Origin: JAPLDP01 sp964628285
GTDB lineage: Bacteria > Bacteroidota > Bacteroidia > Bacteroidales > JAGONC01
Direction of reading: 5' to 3'
Length of the DNA: 64,000 nucleotides
Assembly: GCA_964628285.1 (NCBI GenBank)
Contig: CAZVNP010000003.1
Location: 1-64,000 of the forward strand
Positions 1-8,724 of this stretch are shown piece by piece; the first letter of the stretch is position 1, and the number at the start of each line of letters is the position of its first letter. A program made the position numbers and the translations under genes. The notes beneath the pieces are model-generated. The model made no database searches and was not told the DNA's origin. It was given only the letters and a program-made list of their open reading frames with translations.

Positions 1-36
1 TCCGAATGAAACATTACGAAAATTATGCTGTATTAT

Positions 37-2028
37 TTAGGTCGTCATGTATAATTTAACCGTCAGCAGATTCCAAACGTCAACATCACTTGAGTATGCA
101 GATACATAAGTATCAGGATCATTGTTGATACTGATTTTCAAATAAGCCTGTGCCGGTCCCTTAACCCATACTGTGGCCTGATAGCCATTTTGATTTTCAA
201 GACCCTCACCCGGGGTGAAATGCTTATATACCCCTGAGTGATTGGATGTTTCAAGCAGCCAGGCACCGCTTTTAGCATCAGACGACTCTGAAAGCTCGGC
301 ATTCTGTCCGAATAAGGACCATTCTCCCGGATCATTTAATTCAAATCCTGTAAAACCTATATCTTCATTCCAGTCACTACCTGTTTTCCTATGACAGGCA
401 TTGAAAGCCTCTGCAATGATTTTACTGTCATCCGAATTCCATAATCTGGAAATAACAGGATTATCAGAAGAATGGAACTGTAAAATATGACCTTTTGCAT
501 CATACCCGTCTATGGTCGAAATAACCTGATAATGCTCGTCAAAAACAAAATCAAAGTCATTTTCCGAATCGATGTAAGAATCGGTAAATGAGGTGCTGTA
601 ATCAATCGGTTCGGTCGTAAAAATAGATAGGGAATGACAGGGTAAGGGAACATCCCCATCATTGACCACATTGATGGTGTATAACATTAAAGAGCCTCCC
701 GTAACCTCAAGCGGTTCATTTTCAGCTTTACGAATTAAGGAAAGTGTTTCAACAGGATATTCATACATGTGATTGACAGCCATGAAGGCTATGGCCTTTG
801 AGTATGGATCGGTTATAGTTTCAATATTTTCGACCGGTGGATTATTGATATCCCAATAATCCAAGGGATACTTGTAACGGGTTATCAGTTCAGAACCGTC
901 GCTGTTAATATCCTTTCTTTCCGCTATTTGACCATATGCATTGTAAGTCATATTGGTGCTTTGATCGAGTGACGCATTATTCTCGTCATAAGTCAGATAA
1001 TGACTTGACATATATAATGCTTTGATATTTGTATGTATCTCGTATTTACTGCTCACTGTCAGCGGACCTAAAAGGTAATCAGGGTACAGTTGGCACTCAT
1101 AATCATCAGGTGGGCTATTATTATCAAAAAATCCGATCTTCAAACCATATAAAATATCCGGTCCTTCACCATTAGCATAAAAGAAATCGTAATCATTTGA
1201 AACAGAGGCAACTATTTGTCCATCACCATTATATTGATTTATTTCTTTAATCGAGCCCCTGTACCACGAATAATTGGTATTTAGTGGGTAAGGATACGAA
1301 ACCGGGCCAAAATCCAAATTAAGAGTACAATATGGTATAGTATCAGGTGGAACTTGGTTCGGATAATAAAGAATATCTTCAAGGGATGGAGTGATGTCGG
1401 TTGTCGTATAGGTGTAAAAAGGATAGCTCGTATTATCATAACGATTATGAGTTGCTTCGTTGAAGAATACATATTCGGTTTTTCCTGTTGAACCATTACC
1501 AATAGCCTCCTCAGTTACACGGTCATATCCAATCACACCGTCACTAAATTCATTCATGTTATATGGCGTGCGGACATAAAAGTAATTAAACACCTCATAA
1601 TCCCATGAGGAATATGGCATATCATAATTATAGTCACAGCTATTTGTTGGATCTAAAAAACCGAATACCGGCAAAGCAATCAGCTTACCTGTCGATTCAT
1701 CTGATTCATCCGCATAATAATAAGAGGTCTTTTGTTCATTATCAGGATTATTATCCGGTGTTATAATTAATTGTTTTAACCTAACACCACCTCCTGTAAA
1801 GGTTGTACCGGGACAATAATCCAGTGTAAATTGATCCGGTTCATAAATATAACTATAATGTCCTCCCTCGGGTAAGTCGATTTTTTCGAGCATCCCGATT
1901 GTCATTGTTTCAGGGTTTGGTATTCTATTGGCACCAACCATATACTGTTCGTTTTCCAGTCCAAGAGGGAAGGGGCTAAAACGATTGCTCCCTGTTAATT
2001 CCTTATTGATATAAATTTGAGGAATCAA
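37..2028 (-). CDS. RHS-repeat family protein, downstream fragment
   Basis: This is the 663-codon downstream part of a Bacteroidetes-type RHS/YD-repeat surface protein. The nominal start is a TTG. The same frame continues upstream for 23 more codons to the TAG at 2098-2100, and those codons encode LPSRYSYAQDCWGFFNG, a segment typical of the middle of such proteins, so this is not an independent gene. Visible features are a Tyr-rich YYY-containing body, a repeat-like segment (LDQSTNMTYNAYGQIAERK) and a C-terminal beta-sandwich-like region (GYQATVWVKG...AYLKISI). It stops at a TAA at 37-39 without the hyper-variable C-terminal region expected of the family, so it is probably truncated. The family is usually secreted or surface exposed; the cargo or toxin end is not present here. 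Confidence 0.7.
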   Translation of the reverse strand: MIPQIYINKELTGSNRFSPFPLGLENEQYMVGANRIPNPETMTIGMLEKIDLPEGGHYSYIYEPDQFTLDYCPGTTFTGGGVRLKQLIITPDNNPDNEQKTSYYYADESDESTGKLIALPVFGFLDPTNSCDYNYDMPYSSWDYEVFNYFYVRTPYNMNEFSDGVIGYDRVTEEAIGNGSTGKTEYVFFNEATHNRYDNTSYPFYTYTTTDITPSLEDILYYPNQVPPDTIPYCTLNLDFGPVSYPYPLNTNYSWYRGSIKEINQYNGDGQIVASVSNDYDFFYANGEGPDILYGLKIGFFDNNSPPDDYECQLYPDYLLGPLTVSSKYEIHTNIKALYMSSHYLTYDENNASLDQSTNMTYNAYGQIAERKDINSDGSELITRYKYPLDYWDINNPPVENIETITDPYSKAIAFMAVNHMYEYPVETLSLIRKAENEPLEVTGGSLMLYTINVVNDGDVPLPCHSLSIFTTEPIDYSTSFTDSYIDSENDFDFVFDEHYQVISTIDGYDAKGHILQFHSSDNPVISRLWNSDDSKIIAEAFNACHRKTGSDWNEDIGFTGFELNDPGEWSLFGQNAELSESSDAKSGAWLLETSNHSGVYKHFTPGEGLENQNGYQATVWVKGPAQAYLKISINNDPDTYVSAYSSDVDVWNLLTVKLYMTT

Positions 2029-2097
2029 AGCATCGTTATCATCGTCACCGTTAAAAAATCCCCAGCAATCCTGTGCATATGAGTAACGAGATGGTAA

Positions 2098-3663
2098 CTA
2101 TAATTCATCGTTGAATTTTATATAATGAAATCTGTAGGAAGGCAATAATTCATGTCCATTAAATATCCGAAGTGAATCCAATCTTAGGCGAAAAAATCCA
2201 TAAGGCGCTTCTTCATAACTATAATAGGTTGGGTATTCAGTGCTTCCGCAAAAGTTATCCTCCCCACTTTCAAAATAGCTATAATAAAATTCTATTTGTT
2301 TAATGAGCTTTTTTTCATTTCCGATTTTAGAGTATACGTTTATTTTATTTAATGCCCTCGGGTACAACGCAGCCTCCCCAATACCATTTGTATCCAGATC
2401 TTCTCTGATATCATTGGCAATAAAATCAATTTCAAGGTAATCCGAAATGATTTTTGACAACCTGTAAGAGTTTAAAATTGGCAACTCCGATCCTTCTATT
2501 TCCTGATTTCTTAAAATTCTGCATATAGGCTCATCGTGTTCCTCCCAGTCTTCAAAATCACGGTATGCTTCATAAAATCCTTCTTCCAATCGTATCTTTT
2601 CTTCATCATATTGGAACGAAATTTCTTCATTGGCAGGAGTAATTATTTTAGTCAGGAACCATGACTGATTATAAGGTCCTTCATATTCGTCGACATTTAT
2701 GAATGTGCCGGGAGGATTACGGAATTTAACCTCCTCACGGGAATTATCATCAACAACCGAATTTGTATAAACTTCCTCATAAGCTTCAAATTTATAAGTG
2801 GTACCGTCGTCATCGACAATTGTGAAGGAATTGATTTGTGAGGTTTCTTCATCCAAAGTGTAAGATACCCTGATATTTTGATAAGGGATCAGTAGTGCTT
2901 TAACCATTCCGTTATCTTCATCCGGTGCTATATCAAATATGAATGATCCGCTTTTATTTCCAAATTGAAAATAAAACTGATCAGGCTCAGTATCTTCTTT
3001 TGTAAAATCATACATGACCTCATGTAGGCCGAGTATGTCAACTAATGCATTAGCCCGGTCCTCGGGCTCTGCTTCCGGATCATAATTAAATATCTCAGAC
3101 CCGGATGATGTATTATCAAATATATTTGTATCAATCCAACCGGCATAGTCTACATAACATTGGCAGTCATTATCCCAATATTCGAGTTTCAAGTCATCTG
3201 GATACCCTCTCACCGAACGTGTGATAATACCTCCTGCATGAAGCTGCCAACCAAGCCCCACCCATGAAGCGATTTGCTCCACGGTTATACCTGTTGCCTG
3301 ATAACTCAAATCAATACCGGGGGCCAGGGAAAAGGCAGTGGTCAGAGTTCCGGTATAATAATCGAAAGAGGTCCCGCATTCACCTCCTGAGTGATGAACC
3401 ATCGGTGTCTGCGTTGTTGTAAAATCATAAGCGGACCGTTTTATTCTGTTATCAATCAATAGTTGAAAAAGTTGCTGCAGCTTGATTAATCTCTGCTTTT
3501 CTTCTTTAAGGCGTTGGAGATCTTCATTGGTGTAAAATCTCGCATCGGATCTGTTATTTTGAGGATCTGGATCCCACCACTCCGAATTGTGATTCCGTGT
3601 AAAAGCCACCATTTGAAAACATACCGTTATGGCTACAATTAATAAGAATTTTAATTGGTTCAT
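2098..3663 (-). CDS. RHS-repeat family protein, N-terminal fragment
   Basis: This is the 521-residue N-terminal part of the same RHS-type gene. It begins with a signal peptide (MNQLKFLLIVAITVCFQMVAF), so export is expected. The segment LSYQATGITVEQIASWVGLG followed by a W-x-LHAGGIITR motif and VRGYPDD (around residues 120-160) is characteristic of Bacteroidetes RHS proteins, where it forms the start of the large beta-barrel shell. The frame ends at TAG 2098-2100 directly after FNDEL, inside a region that is normally continuous. With the fragment at 37-2028 it makes one interrupted gene (about 1,200 codons). A base error or a real nonsense mutation, for example CAG to TAG, would explain the split. 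Confidence 0.75.
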   Translation of the reverse strand: MNQLKFLLIVAITVCFQMVAFTRNHNSEWWDPDPQNNRSDARFYTNEDLQRLKEEKQRLIKLQQLFQLLIDNRIKRSAYDFTTTQTPMVHHSGGECGTSFDYYTGTLTTAFSLAPGIDLSYQATGITVEQIASWVGLGWQLHAGGIITRSVRGYPDDLKLEYWDNDCQCYVDYAGWIDTNIFDNTSSGSEIFNYDPEAEPEDRANALVDILGLHEVMYDFTKEDTEPDQFYFQFGNKSGSFIFDIAPDEDNGMVKALLIPYQNIRVSYTLDEETSQINSFTIVDDDGTTYKFEAYEEVYTNSVVDDNSREEVKFRNPPGTFINVDEYEGPYNQSWFLTKIITPANEEISFQYDEEKIRLEEGFYEAYRDFEDWEEHDEPICRILRNQEIEGSELPILNSYRLSKIISDYLEIDFIANDIREDLDTNGIGEAALYPRALNKINVYSKIGNEKKLIKQIEFYYSYFESGEDNFCGSTEYPTYYSYEEAPYGFFRLRLDSLRIFNGHELLPSYRFHYIKFNDEL

Positions 3664-4276
3664 TGGTAAAATTTTAAAGATTTAATACAATAGCTAAAGA
3701 TGTTTTTCCAATACATTAATACCGGAAAAATTAAAATGTCCGTTTTTTTGAAGAAAAAAATTATGATATATTTTTGAAATCAATGAAGCAGTCTATGTTC
3801 AGGAAATAAAAACAGTTAATAATATGGAATAAGGTAAATTTTCAATCAGAAGGTGATTTGAAATGGTCTGAGAAATTATGCCTGAAATCTAATTTGAATC
3901 ATTCAAATAAACCCCATATATTAGGAAAAGAACATCCAATTTTAAGGTGAAGTTGATCTTTGTCTATCGTATTAAATGATTGCCTTATGAGAATCTACTT
4001 CTTGACACTAATAAATATTTCAGATAAGATTTATTATTCATCCGAATTCATCAATATTGATATTCCTTAATAATTTATCTTGGTATGGATCATTTTTTCC
4101 GGATATATTCCTTTAAAATTTATTGTTGGGACTTAATATTCCAAAGTTCTCAGCACATACAGTGGTTATTATTTTCGTTAAAAATAACCATCTCCCTCGT
4201 TAAAGACTTTTTAAAATTACTGGCATTTCCCGACTTCCTGTTTATATTTGCTAAATCAAACCTATCCTTAAAGCTT
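3664..4276. other. AT-rich intergenic region between divergent genes
   Basis: About 610 bp separate the start of the RHS gene (minus strand) from the lipoprotein gene start at 4277 (plus strand). The stretch is strongly AT-rich. I see no tRNA, terminator hairpin, repeat array or convincing TAnnTTTG promoter. The open frame from 4085 to 4276 upstream of the lipoprotein signal peptide looks like non-coding sequence, because the lipoprotein signal starts at the ATG at 4277. Confidence 0.5.
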
Positions 4277-5722
4277 ATGAATTCGTTTAAACAAATCAGC
4301 ACTCTTGTATTGACGGCAGTCTGCCTGTTACTCATTGGAGCCTGCAAAAAAGACAAGGTATTCAAACTCACTGTTCTGACCGAAGATTATGCTCCTTATA
4401 ATTACCTTGATAACGGCCAGCTTAAAGGATCATCGGCAGACCTGGTCAAAAACATTATGAATAATCTTGGCGAGGGTGGGAACATAGAGGTTCTCCAATG
4501 GAATGCGGCTTACGTCCGGCTGCAGACTGAAACAAACATCGCTTTATTCACCACGGACAGAACCCCGGAACGAAATGACCTTTTCAAATGGGCCGGACCC
4601 ATAGCCCGAATTGATAATGACTTCTTCGCCCTGACCACTTCCGCTATTGTCATAGCGGATCTCGATGCGGCAAAAGCTGTGAACGGGATAGCTGTGGTGA
4701 ACGGCTATTCGGAACAGGAAATGCTCGAATCCAACGGATTTCAGAACCTGGTCATGTGTCAAGATATGCAGGAAGCCCTGCAGAAACTGTTTGATAATGA
4801 GGTCGACCTTATTGTTGAATCTCAGTTTGCAGTACAATATGCCCTTCAAAATATGGGACATTCATACGGCGAAGTCAAAAACGTATTTGTGCTGCAAAGC
4901 TACCTCTCCTATGTTGCTTTTAACAAGGGTGTCCCGGATGATGTGGTTGGAAAATGGCAAAGCCAGATTGATGCTCTCAAGGATAACGGTACATTTAATC
5001 AATTGTATCAACAATATATATCAGGTGATATTCCTCCTGGTAAAGTCCAGATCTTCACCGAGGAAAATCCGCCGCAGAATTATAGTTGCAATAACAACTC
5101 ATTATGTGGCAGTGCAGTGGAGATCGTCAATGACATAAGAAGCCGTACCGGGTTACAAGATCCAATCAGGTTGGAAAACTGGAACAATGCATACAATATG
5201 ACCTTGATCAACCCCAATACGGTATTGTTCAGTACGGCAAGGACAGAAGCCAGGGAAAGCCTGTTCGAATGGGTCGGACCTATATGCAAGAACATCACCT
5301 ATTTCTATGTTAGGACGAATTCCGGAATATCTGTCGGCAATTTTGATGAAGCTAAAGCACTCTCCGGCATTGGAGTGGTATCGGGATGGTGGACAGAACA
5401 AATGTTGATCGATTCAGGCTTTATGAACTTACAAGCCTTTGAATCACCACAGGAAGTGCTGATGCAATTGATGGAAGATCATGTTCAGGCATCCGTTTTG
5501 TCAAATATTTCCATTCCTTTTTTAACCCAGTCTGCCGGGTACCAGCAAGACGATGTCACGGCCCAGATAGCTCTTAAAACTTCCCTTCTTTACATAGCAT
5601 TTGGTTTGAATTCAACGTCAGGCTATGTCAATGCGTGGACCGATGCTTTGGAACAAATGAAACAGGACGGGACATTTGCTGCCATATGGAATACCTGGTA
5701 CCCGGGCTCCCCAATGCCGTAA
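4277..5722 (+). CDS. lipoprotein with two tandem solute-binding (SBP_bac_3-like) domains
   Basis: A 481-residue protein. The start at 4277 is chosen because it opens a lipoprotein signal (MNSFKQISTLVLTAVCLLLI, then GAC with the lipobox Cys), although the frame is open 64 codons further upstream. Two homologous halves follow, about residues 30-255 and 260-481. Each carries the same landmarks: an opening VLTEDYAPYNY or IFTEENPPQNY, a W-N-AY segment, a T-R-E/L-F-W-GP segment (TTDRTPERNDLFKWAGPI versus STARTEARESLFEWVGPI), a G-I-V-V-G segment, and an ending of the D-G-TF-x-x-x-x type. These match family 3 periplasmic binding proteins for amino acids. No ABC permease or ATPase gene lies nearby, so the ligand and partner are unknown. 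A role in sensing or scavenging is inference. Confidence 0.75.
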   Translation: MNSFKQISTLVLTAVCLLLIGACKKDKVFKLTVLTEDYAPYNYLDNGQLKGSSADLVKNIMNNLGEGGNIEVLQWNAAYVRLQTETNIALFTTDRTPERNDLFKWAGPIARIDNDFFALTTSAIVIADLDAAKAVNGIAVVNGYSEQEMLESNGFQNLVMCQDMQEALQKLFDNEVDLIVESQFAVQYALQNMGHSYGEVKNVFVLQSYLSYVAFNKGVPDDVVGKWQSQIDALKDNGTFNQLYQQYISGDIPPGKVQIFTEENPPQNYSCNNNSLCGSAVEIVNDIRSRTGLQDPIRLENWNNAYNMTLINPNTVLFSTARTEARESLFEWVGPICKNITYFYVRTNSGISVGNFDEAKALSGIGVVSGWWTEQMLIDSGFMNLQAFESPQEVLMQLMEDHVQASVLSNISIPFLTQSAGYQQDDVTAQIALKTSLLYIAFGLNSTSGYVNAWTDALEQMKQDGTFAAIWNTWYPGSPMP

Positions 5723-5901
5723 AATAAAATATTGAGAAAAATAGGATGACTTTTCAATTTTTAAAATAGAGCTTGTTTCCAATTCGATAAACTGATAAGC
5801 TGGAAAAGGATCATCGGCTGGAAAAACAGAAAATCCGATAAGAATTTAATAACTTTAATGCTCGCTAAACTCATTAGGTATAATTTTAATAGTTAAATCC
5901 C

Positions 5902-6480
5902 ATGGTTATGAAAACAATCCGCCTTCATTCCTCCGGCGCTGAAGTGCTCTTCTTAAATGAGATCCTGGCGGATCTTGATTATGATGTGAGTATATCGAAT
6001 GCCTTTGAAGACAAAACCGATCAGGCCGTACATAAATTCCAGTAAAGAAATGGTCTGGTAAAAGATGGCATTGTTGGAAAAAATACCTGGGCCAGATTAA
6101 TTGGTGAGATCAAATACCGTTTTCAGCACCTTGAAGATAAATCACTTTCAGAACAGGACCTGATTGATTTTGCCGGTGATTATGACCTGGAGCTGGCGGT
6201 GGTTAAGGCAGTGAAAGAAGTTGAAAGCAGCGGGAAAGGACTCTTTGCCGACGGGCGACCGAAAATATTATTTGAAGGTCATGTCTTCTGGAAACAGCAT
6301 ATATAAGAATGAAGCCAACCATCTCAGGGCTTTTGGCAGGTATCTCCAGGCGAACAACCTCCTGAAGCCTTTAAAAGATAAAAATTGGGTTAAATTTGCC
6401 AGGGACTATAACGGACCGGCTTATAGTCAGAACAAATACGACATTAAACTTAAAAATGCCTATGTCATATACGCAGGCTG
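5902..6480 (+). pseudogene. N-acetylmuramidase-type endolysin pseudogene (peptidoglycan-binding domain plus degraded catalytic domain)
   Basis: From the ATG at 5902/5908 the frame encodes a peptidoglycan-binding-like domain (TIRLHSSGAEVLFLNEIL...AVHKFQ). A TAA at 6043-6045 falls exactly where homologous domains read FQ-x-RNGLVxDGIVG, and the same frame continues after it as RNGLVKDGIVGKNTWARLIG. The start of an N-acetylmuramidase (DUF3380-like) domain follows (VVKAVKEVESSGKG...GRPKILFEGHVFW). Near 6294 the text jumps, in another frame, to the C-terminal end of that family (NEANHLRAFGRYL...YNGPAYSQNKYDIKLKNAY). The middle of the catalytic domain is missing. One nonsense codon plus an internal deletion with frameshift make this a dead gene. 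Confidence 0.75.
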
Positions 6481-6520
6481 ACTGTTCGCCCTTCAAACCA
6501 CCTGTTGATCATCCTGTCCT

Positions 6521-6916
6521 ATGACCAATGATATACAGGACATACATGATGTCACCCTGCTGATCAAAACCTTTGAACGACACAGGTGCCTGCTCCGGCT
6601 GGTCAGAAGTATCCGTAAATATTACCCTGAAGTGAGGATGATTATTGTGGATGACAGCAGGAATCCCGGAATCATTGAAGATAAATACATCGATTACCAT
6701 ATCCTGCCTTATAACCGGGGAATTTCCTATGGAAGAAACTACGGATTGCGACACATTAAAACAAAATATTTTTTGTTACTCGATGATGATTATATCTTCA
6801 CTCCACGAACTGATTTAAAGAAATTTCTAATCCTCATTCAAAAGCACAACCTCGACATTCTCGCCGGCCGTTGGATACAGAACGGCATCACACGGCTTAC
6901 GGCAAAGGGTCTTTGA
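6521..6916 (+). CDS. truncated family 2 glycosyltransferase
   Basis: A 131-residue N-terminal half of a GT-A fold glycosyltransferase. It has the opening strand VTLLIKTFERHRCLLRLVRSI, the nucleotide-binding IIVDDS motif (about residue 46), NRGISYGRNYGL, and the metal-binding LLLDDDYIF motif (about residue 87). Complete GT2 enzymes run to 230-350 residues and contain an acceptor-binding half, which is absent here. The frame closes at 6914-6916. A different frame over about 6898-6990 encodes a protein-like stretch (VFDHDRSPLVLKKYATILLDYL), which hints at a frameshift or a fusion of unrelated remnants. It faces the tail of the SDR gene only about 70 bp away. Probably non-functional. Confidence 0.6.
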   Translation: MTNDIQDIHDVTLLIKTFERHRCLLRLVRSIRKYYPEVRMIIVDDSRNPGIIEDKYIDYHILPYNRGISYGRNYGLRHIKTKYFLLLDDDYIFTPRTDLKKFLILIQKHNLDILAGRWIQNGITRLTAKGL

Positions 6917-6984
6917 CCATGACCGTTCACCATTGGTTTTGAAAAAATACGCCACCATACTTCTCGATTATCTGGTACGGCAGC

Positions 6985-7593
6985 TCACATGATGTGTTTC
7001 TGATTGATCATGCCTCCACCGTAAACGGTCCGGATGTATCCCGGAAAATACTCGCTCACGATGATTTCGCTTCCCGCCCATTCGGCCTGCAGTGTCCTTG
7101 TCCAGGCCGACACGGCAGCCTTGGAACAGACATAGGGCATATAATAGGGTATGCCCATCATGAATCCCGGCGACCCGACATTGATGATCTGGCCTCCTCC
7201 CTGCGAGCACATGTACGACGCCGCTTTCTGAGTGGCCAGCATCGGCCCGATAAGATTGGTAGTGAAAGCCTTTAACATGTCCTCCGCCGTCACCGTCTCT
7301 GCCGGCGTCACAATGATGCTGGCCGCATTGTTGATCAGGATATCGATCCGTCCGAAGTGATCTACCGTATCCTGTACCATCTTAACGGCTGCTTCCATGT
7401 CGTGCATATCAGTGGACAGGACCAAAGAAGCCTTCAGTGACTTGGCCAGCTCCTCCAGTATATCCTTCCGGCGGGCGGCTAAAGCCACTCTGGCGCCTTC
7501 ACGGTCAAAGGCCCTGGCCGTCGCCGCCCCGATGCTGCCGGAAGCACCGGTGATCAGCACGACTTTACCGGTTAAATCCCTCTTACTCATCAT
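6985..7593 (-). CDS. short-chain dehydrogenase/reductase, C-terminally shortened
   Basis: A classical SDR of about 200 residues (first ATG at 7593; an upstream in-frame GTG at 7620 directly follows a stop). The Rossmann motif TGASGSIGAATA, the NNAA motif, INVGSP with the catalytic-Ser region, and the YVCSK active-site Tyr/Lys pair are all visible, so an NAD(P)-dependent oxidoreductase is certain in family terms. The substrate cannot be told. Typical members are 240-260 residues. This one ends soon after FPGYIRT with MINQKHIM, so the substrate-binding C-terminal helices seem to be missing. Its 3' end abuts the truncated glycosyltransferase, consistent with a deletion junction. Confidence 0.7.
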   Translation of the reverse strand: MMSKRDLTGKVVLITGASGSIGAATARAFDREGARVALAARRKDILEELAKSLKASLVLSTDMHDMEAAVKMVQDTVDHFGRIDILINNAASIIVTPAETVTAEDMLKAFTTNLIGPMLATQKAASYMCSQGGGQIINVGSPGFMMGIPYYMPYVCSKAAVSAWTRTLQAEWAGSEIIVSEYFPGYIRTVYGGGMINQKHIM

Positions 7594-7769
7594 GAAATAC
7601 TTGAACGGATCAGCTGTCACCTAAACATGACTGTCAAATATAGGGATTTTGTGTTGAATAAACAGCCGTTCCCCTTATATATGGTTTTTAGAGCTTTTAG
7701 TACCTTTATCCCCTTGTTGTACTGAATATGAATTATTTTCTTCGAATCATTAAAATAATGTGAATACCC

Positions 7770-8177
7770 ATGAATAAAAAAATCAAACTTCCGTTGCAGT
7801 GGACCGCAATCGTGTTGGTGGCCTGCGGCTCCTTCTTTCTCCTTGCCAATAAGATATCACCCGGCTCTGATGAAACCATTGTCAGGGATTACACCAACTA
7901 TCTTACAGTCAATACAGAGTACAATAGTGAAACTAAAAACCGGCTTTTCGAGTTCAGGAACATCAGCGGCAACAATCTTATTGTCAAGCTCACGCCCTTC
8001 AAGTACAGGCCCTATCTCAATGAATTTGATCCTTTACCGGACGAATTGTTTACCAAAGAGGGTTACGATAACTATGTTGAGTTTGAAATGAAACCCGGCG
8101 ACATCCAGTGGCGCGAGTTTACCATCTCGCAGGTGAATGTCTGGAAGATAAATATCGAGGTATGGATAAAAAAGTGA
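7770..8177 (+). CDS. small membrane-anchored protein of unknown function
   Basis: A 135-residue protein I do not recognise. It has a basic N-terminus and one hydrophobic segment (about residues 9-28, WTAIVLVACGSFFLLA) that could be a signal anchor. The rest is a predicted extracytoplasmic beta-rich domain ending in alternating hydrophobic strands (FTISQVNVWKINIEVWIKK). Acidic/aromatic content and the absence of cysteines after the signal fit a periplasmic domain. Codon use resembles its neighbours, and the flanking stops give a clean frame, so it is probably a real gene. No operon partner is evident. Confidence 0.55.
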   Translation: MNKKIKLPLQWTAIVLVACGSFFLLANKISPGSDETIVRDYTNYLTVNTEYNSETKNRLFEFRNISGNNLIVKLTPFKYRPYLNEFDPLPDELFTKEGYDNYVEFEMKPGDIQWREFTISQVNVWKINIEVWIKK

Positions 8178-8256
8178 ATGCCGTAAGAGGTTCAGAGGCA
8201 CCATTTATTGTCAGAGCTACGATTTATCTTTCTCCGCTTCTTAAAGTGTGATGTTT

Positions 8257-8694
8257 TCATTTCCCGATATCTTCATTCCAGATATGGGGAGACTCCCGGA
8301 TAAAATCTTTCATCATGTGAATGCAGACAGGATCATTTAGTATTTGCAATTCAACACCGTTATCTATCAGCATTTCTTCGGGGCCTTTGAAATTGACGTT
8401 TTCACCAATGACGACTTTCTTTATACCGTAAAGGATAATGGCTCCGCTGCACATGGAACATGGTGAGAGGGTTGTATACAGGACGCACTCGCGGTACACT
8501 TCAGCGGGTTGCCTGCCTGCATTTTCCAGGGCGTCCATCTCACCGTGCAGGATAACACTGCCTTTTTGTACCCGCCGGTTATGACCCCTGCCGATTATCT
8601 TTCCTTTATGAACGATGACCGAGCCGACAGGGATGCCACCCTGCGCTCTCCCTTTCATTGCCTCAGCGACTGCTTCCTTCATGTATTTATCCAT
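8257..8694 (-). CDS. cytosine deaminase-like nucleoside/nucleobase deaminase (yeast FCY1 type)
   Basis: A 145-residue member of the zinc-dependent cytidine deaminase superfamily. Zinc ligands and the catalytic Glu are visible as H50-G-E52 and P-C79-x-x-C82. The surrounding text is strikingly close to Saccharomyces Fcy1: GRGHNxRxQKGS, LENxGR, LYTTLSPCxMCxGAII-YGI, VIGENVNFK, and a C-terminal FI-E-P-W-EDIG. Asn39 (GHN) matches the base-binding Asn of Fcy1. Fcy1 hydrolyses cytosine to uracil and ammonia in the cytoplasm, so a pyrimidine-salvage role is likely. A tRNA adenosine deaminase (TadA) is less likely given the GENVNF and C-terminal signature. It lies about 30 bp downstream of the isochorismatase-like gene on the same strand. 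Confidence 0.75.
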   Translation of the reverse strand: MDKYMKEAVAEAMKGRAQGGIPVGSVIVHKGKIIGRGHNRRVQKGSVILHGEMDALENAGRQPAEVYRECVLYTTLSPCSMCSGAIILYGIKKVVIGENVNFKGPEEMLIDNGVELQILNDPVCIHMMKDFIRESPHIWNEDIGK

Positions 8695-8724
8695 ATCTGG
8701 CCAGTCATAATATTTTGCAATGAG

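Noticed and set aside
2098..2100. TAG recoding (stop read as an amino acid) in the RHS gene
   Set aside because: No release-factor or tRNA evidence, and other genes here end normally at stop codons; a nonsense mutation or sequence error is simpler.
4085..4276. Upstream extension of the tandem solute-binding lipoprotein
   Set aside because: The lipoprotein signal begins at 4277; the 64 upstream codons are AT-rich and lack a signal or motif.
1..7600. Left end as a prophage or toxin-delivery island
   Set aside because: RHS and muramidase remnants hint at it, but there is no integrase, structural phage gene, immunity gene, attachment repeat or secretion gene in view.
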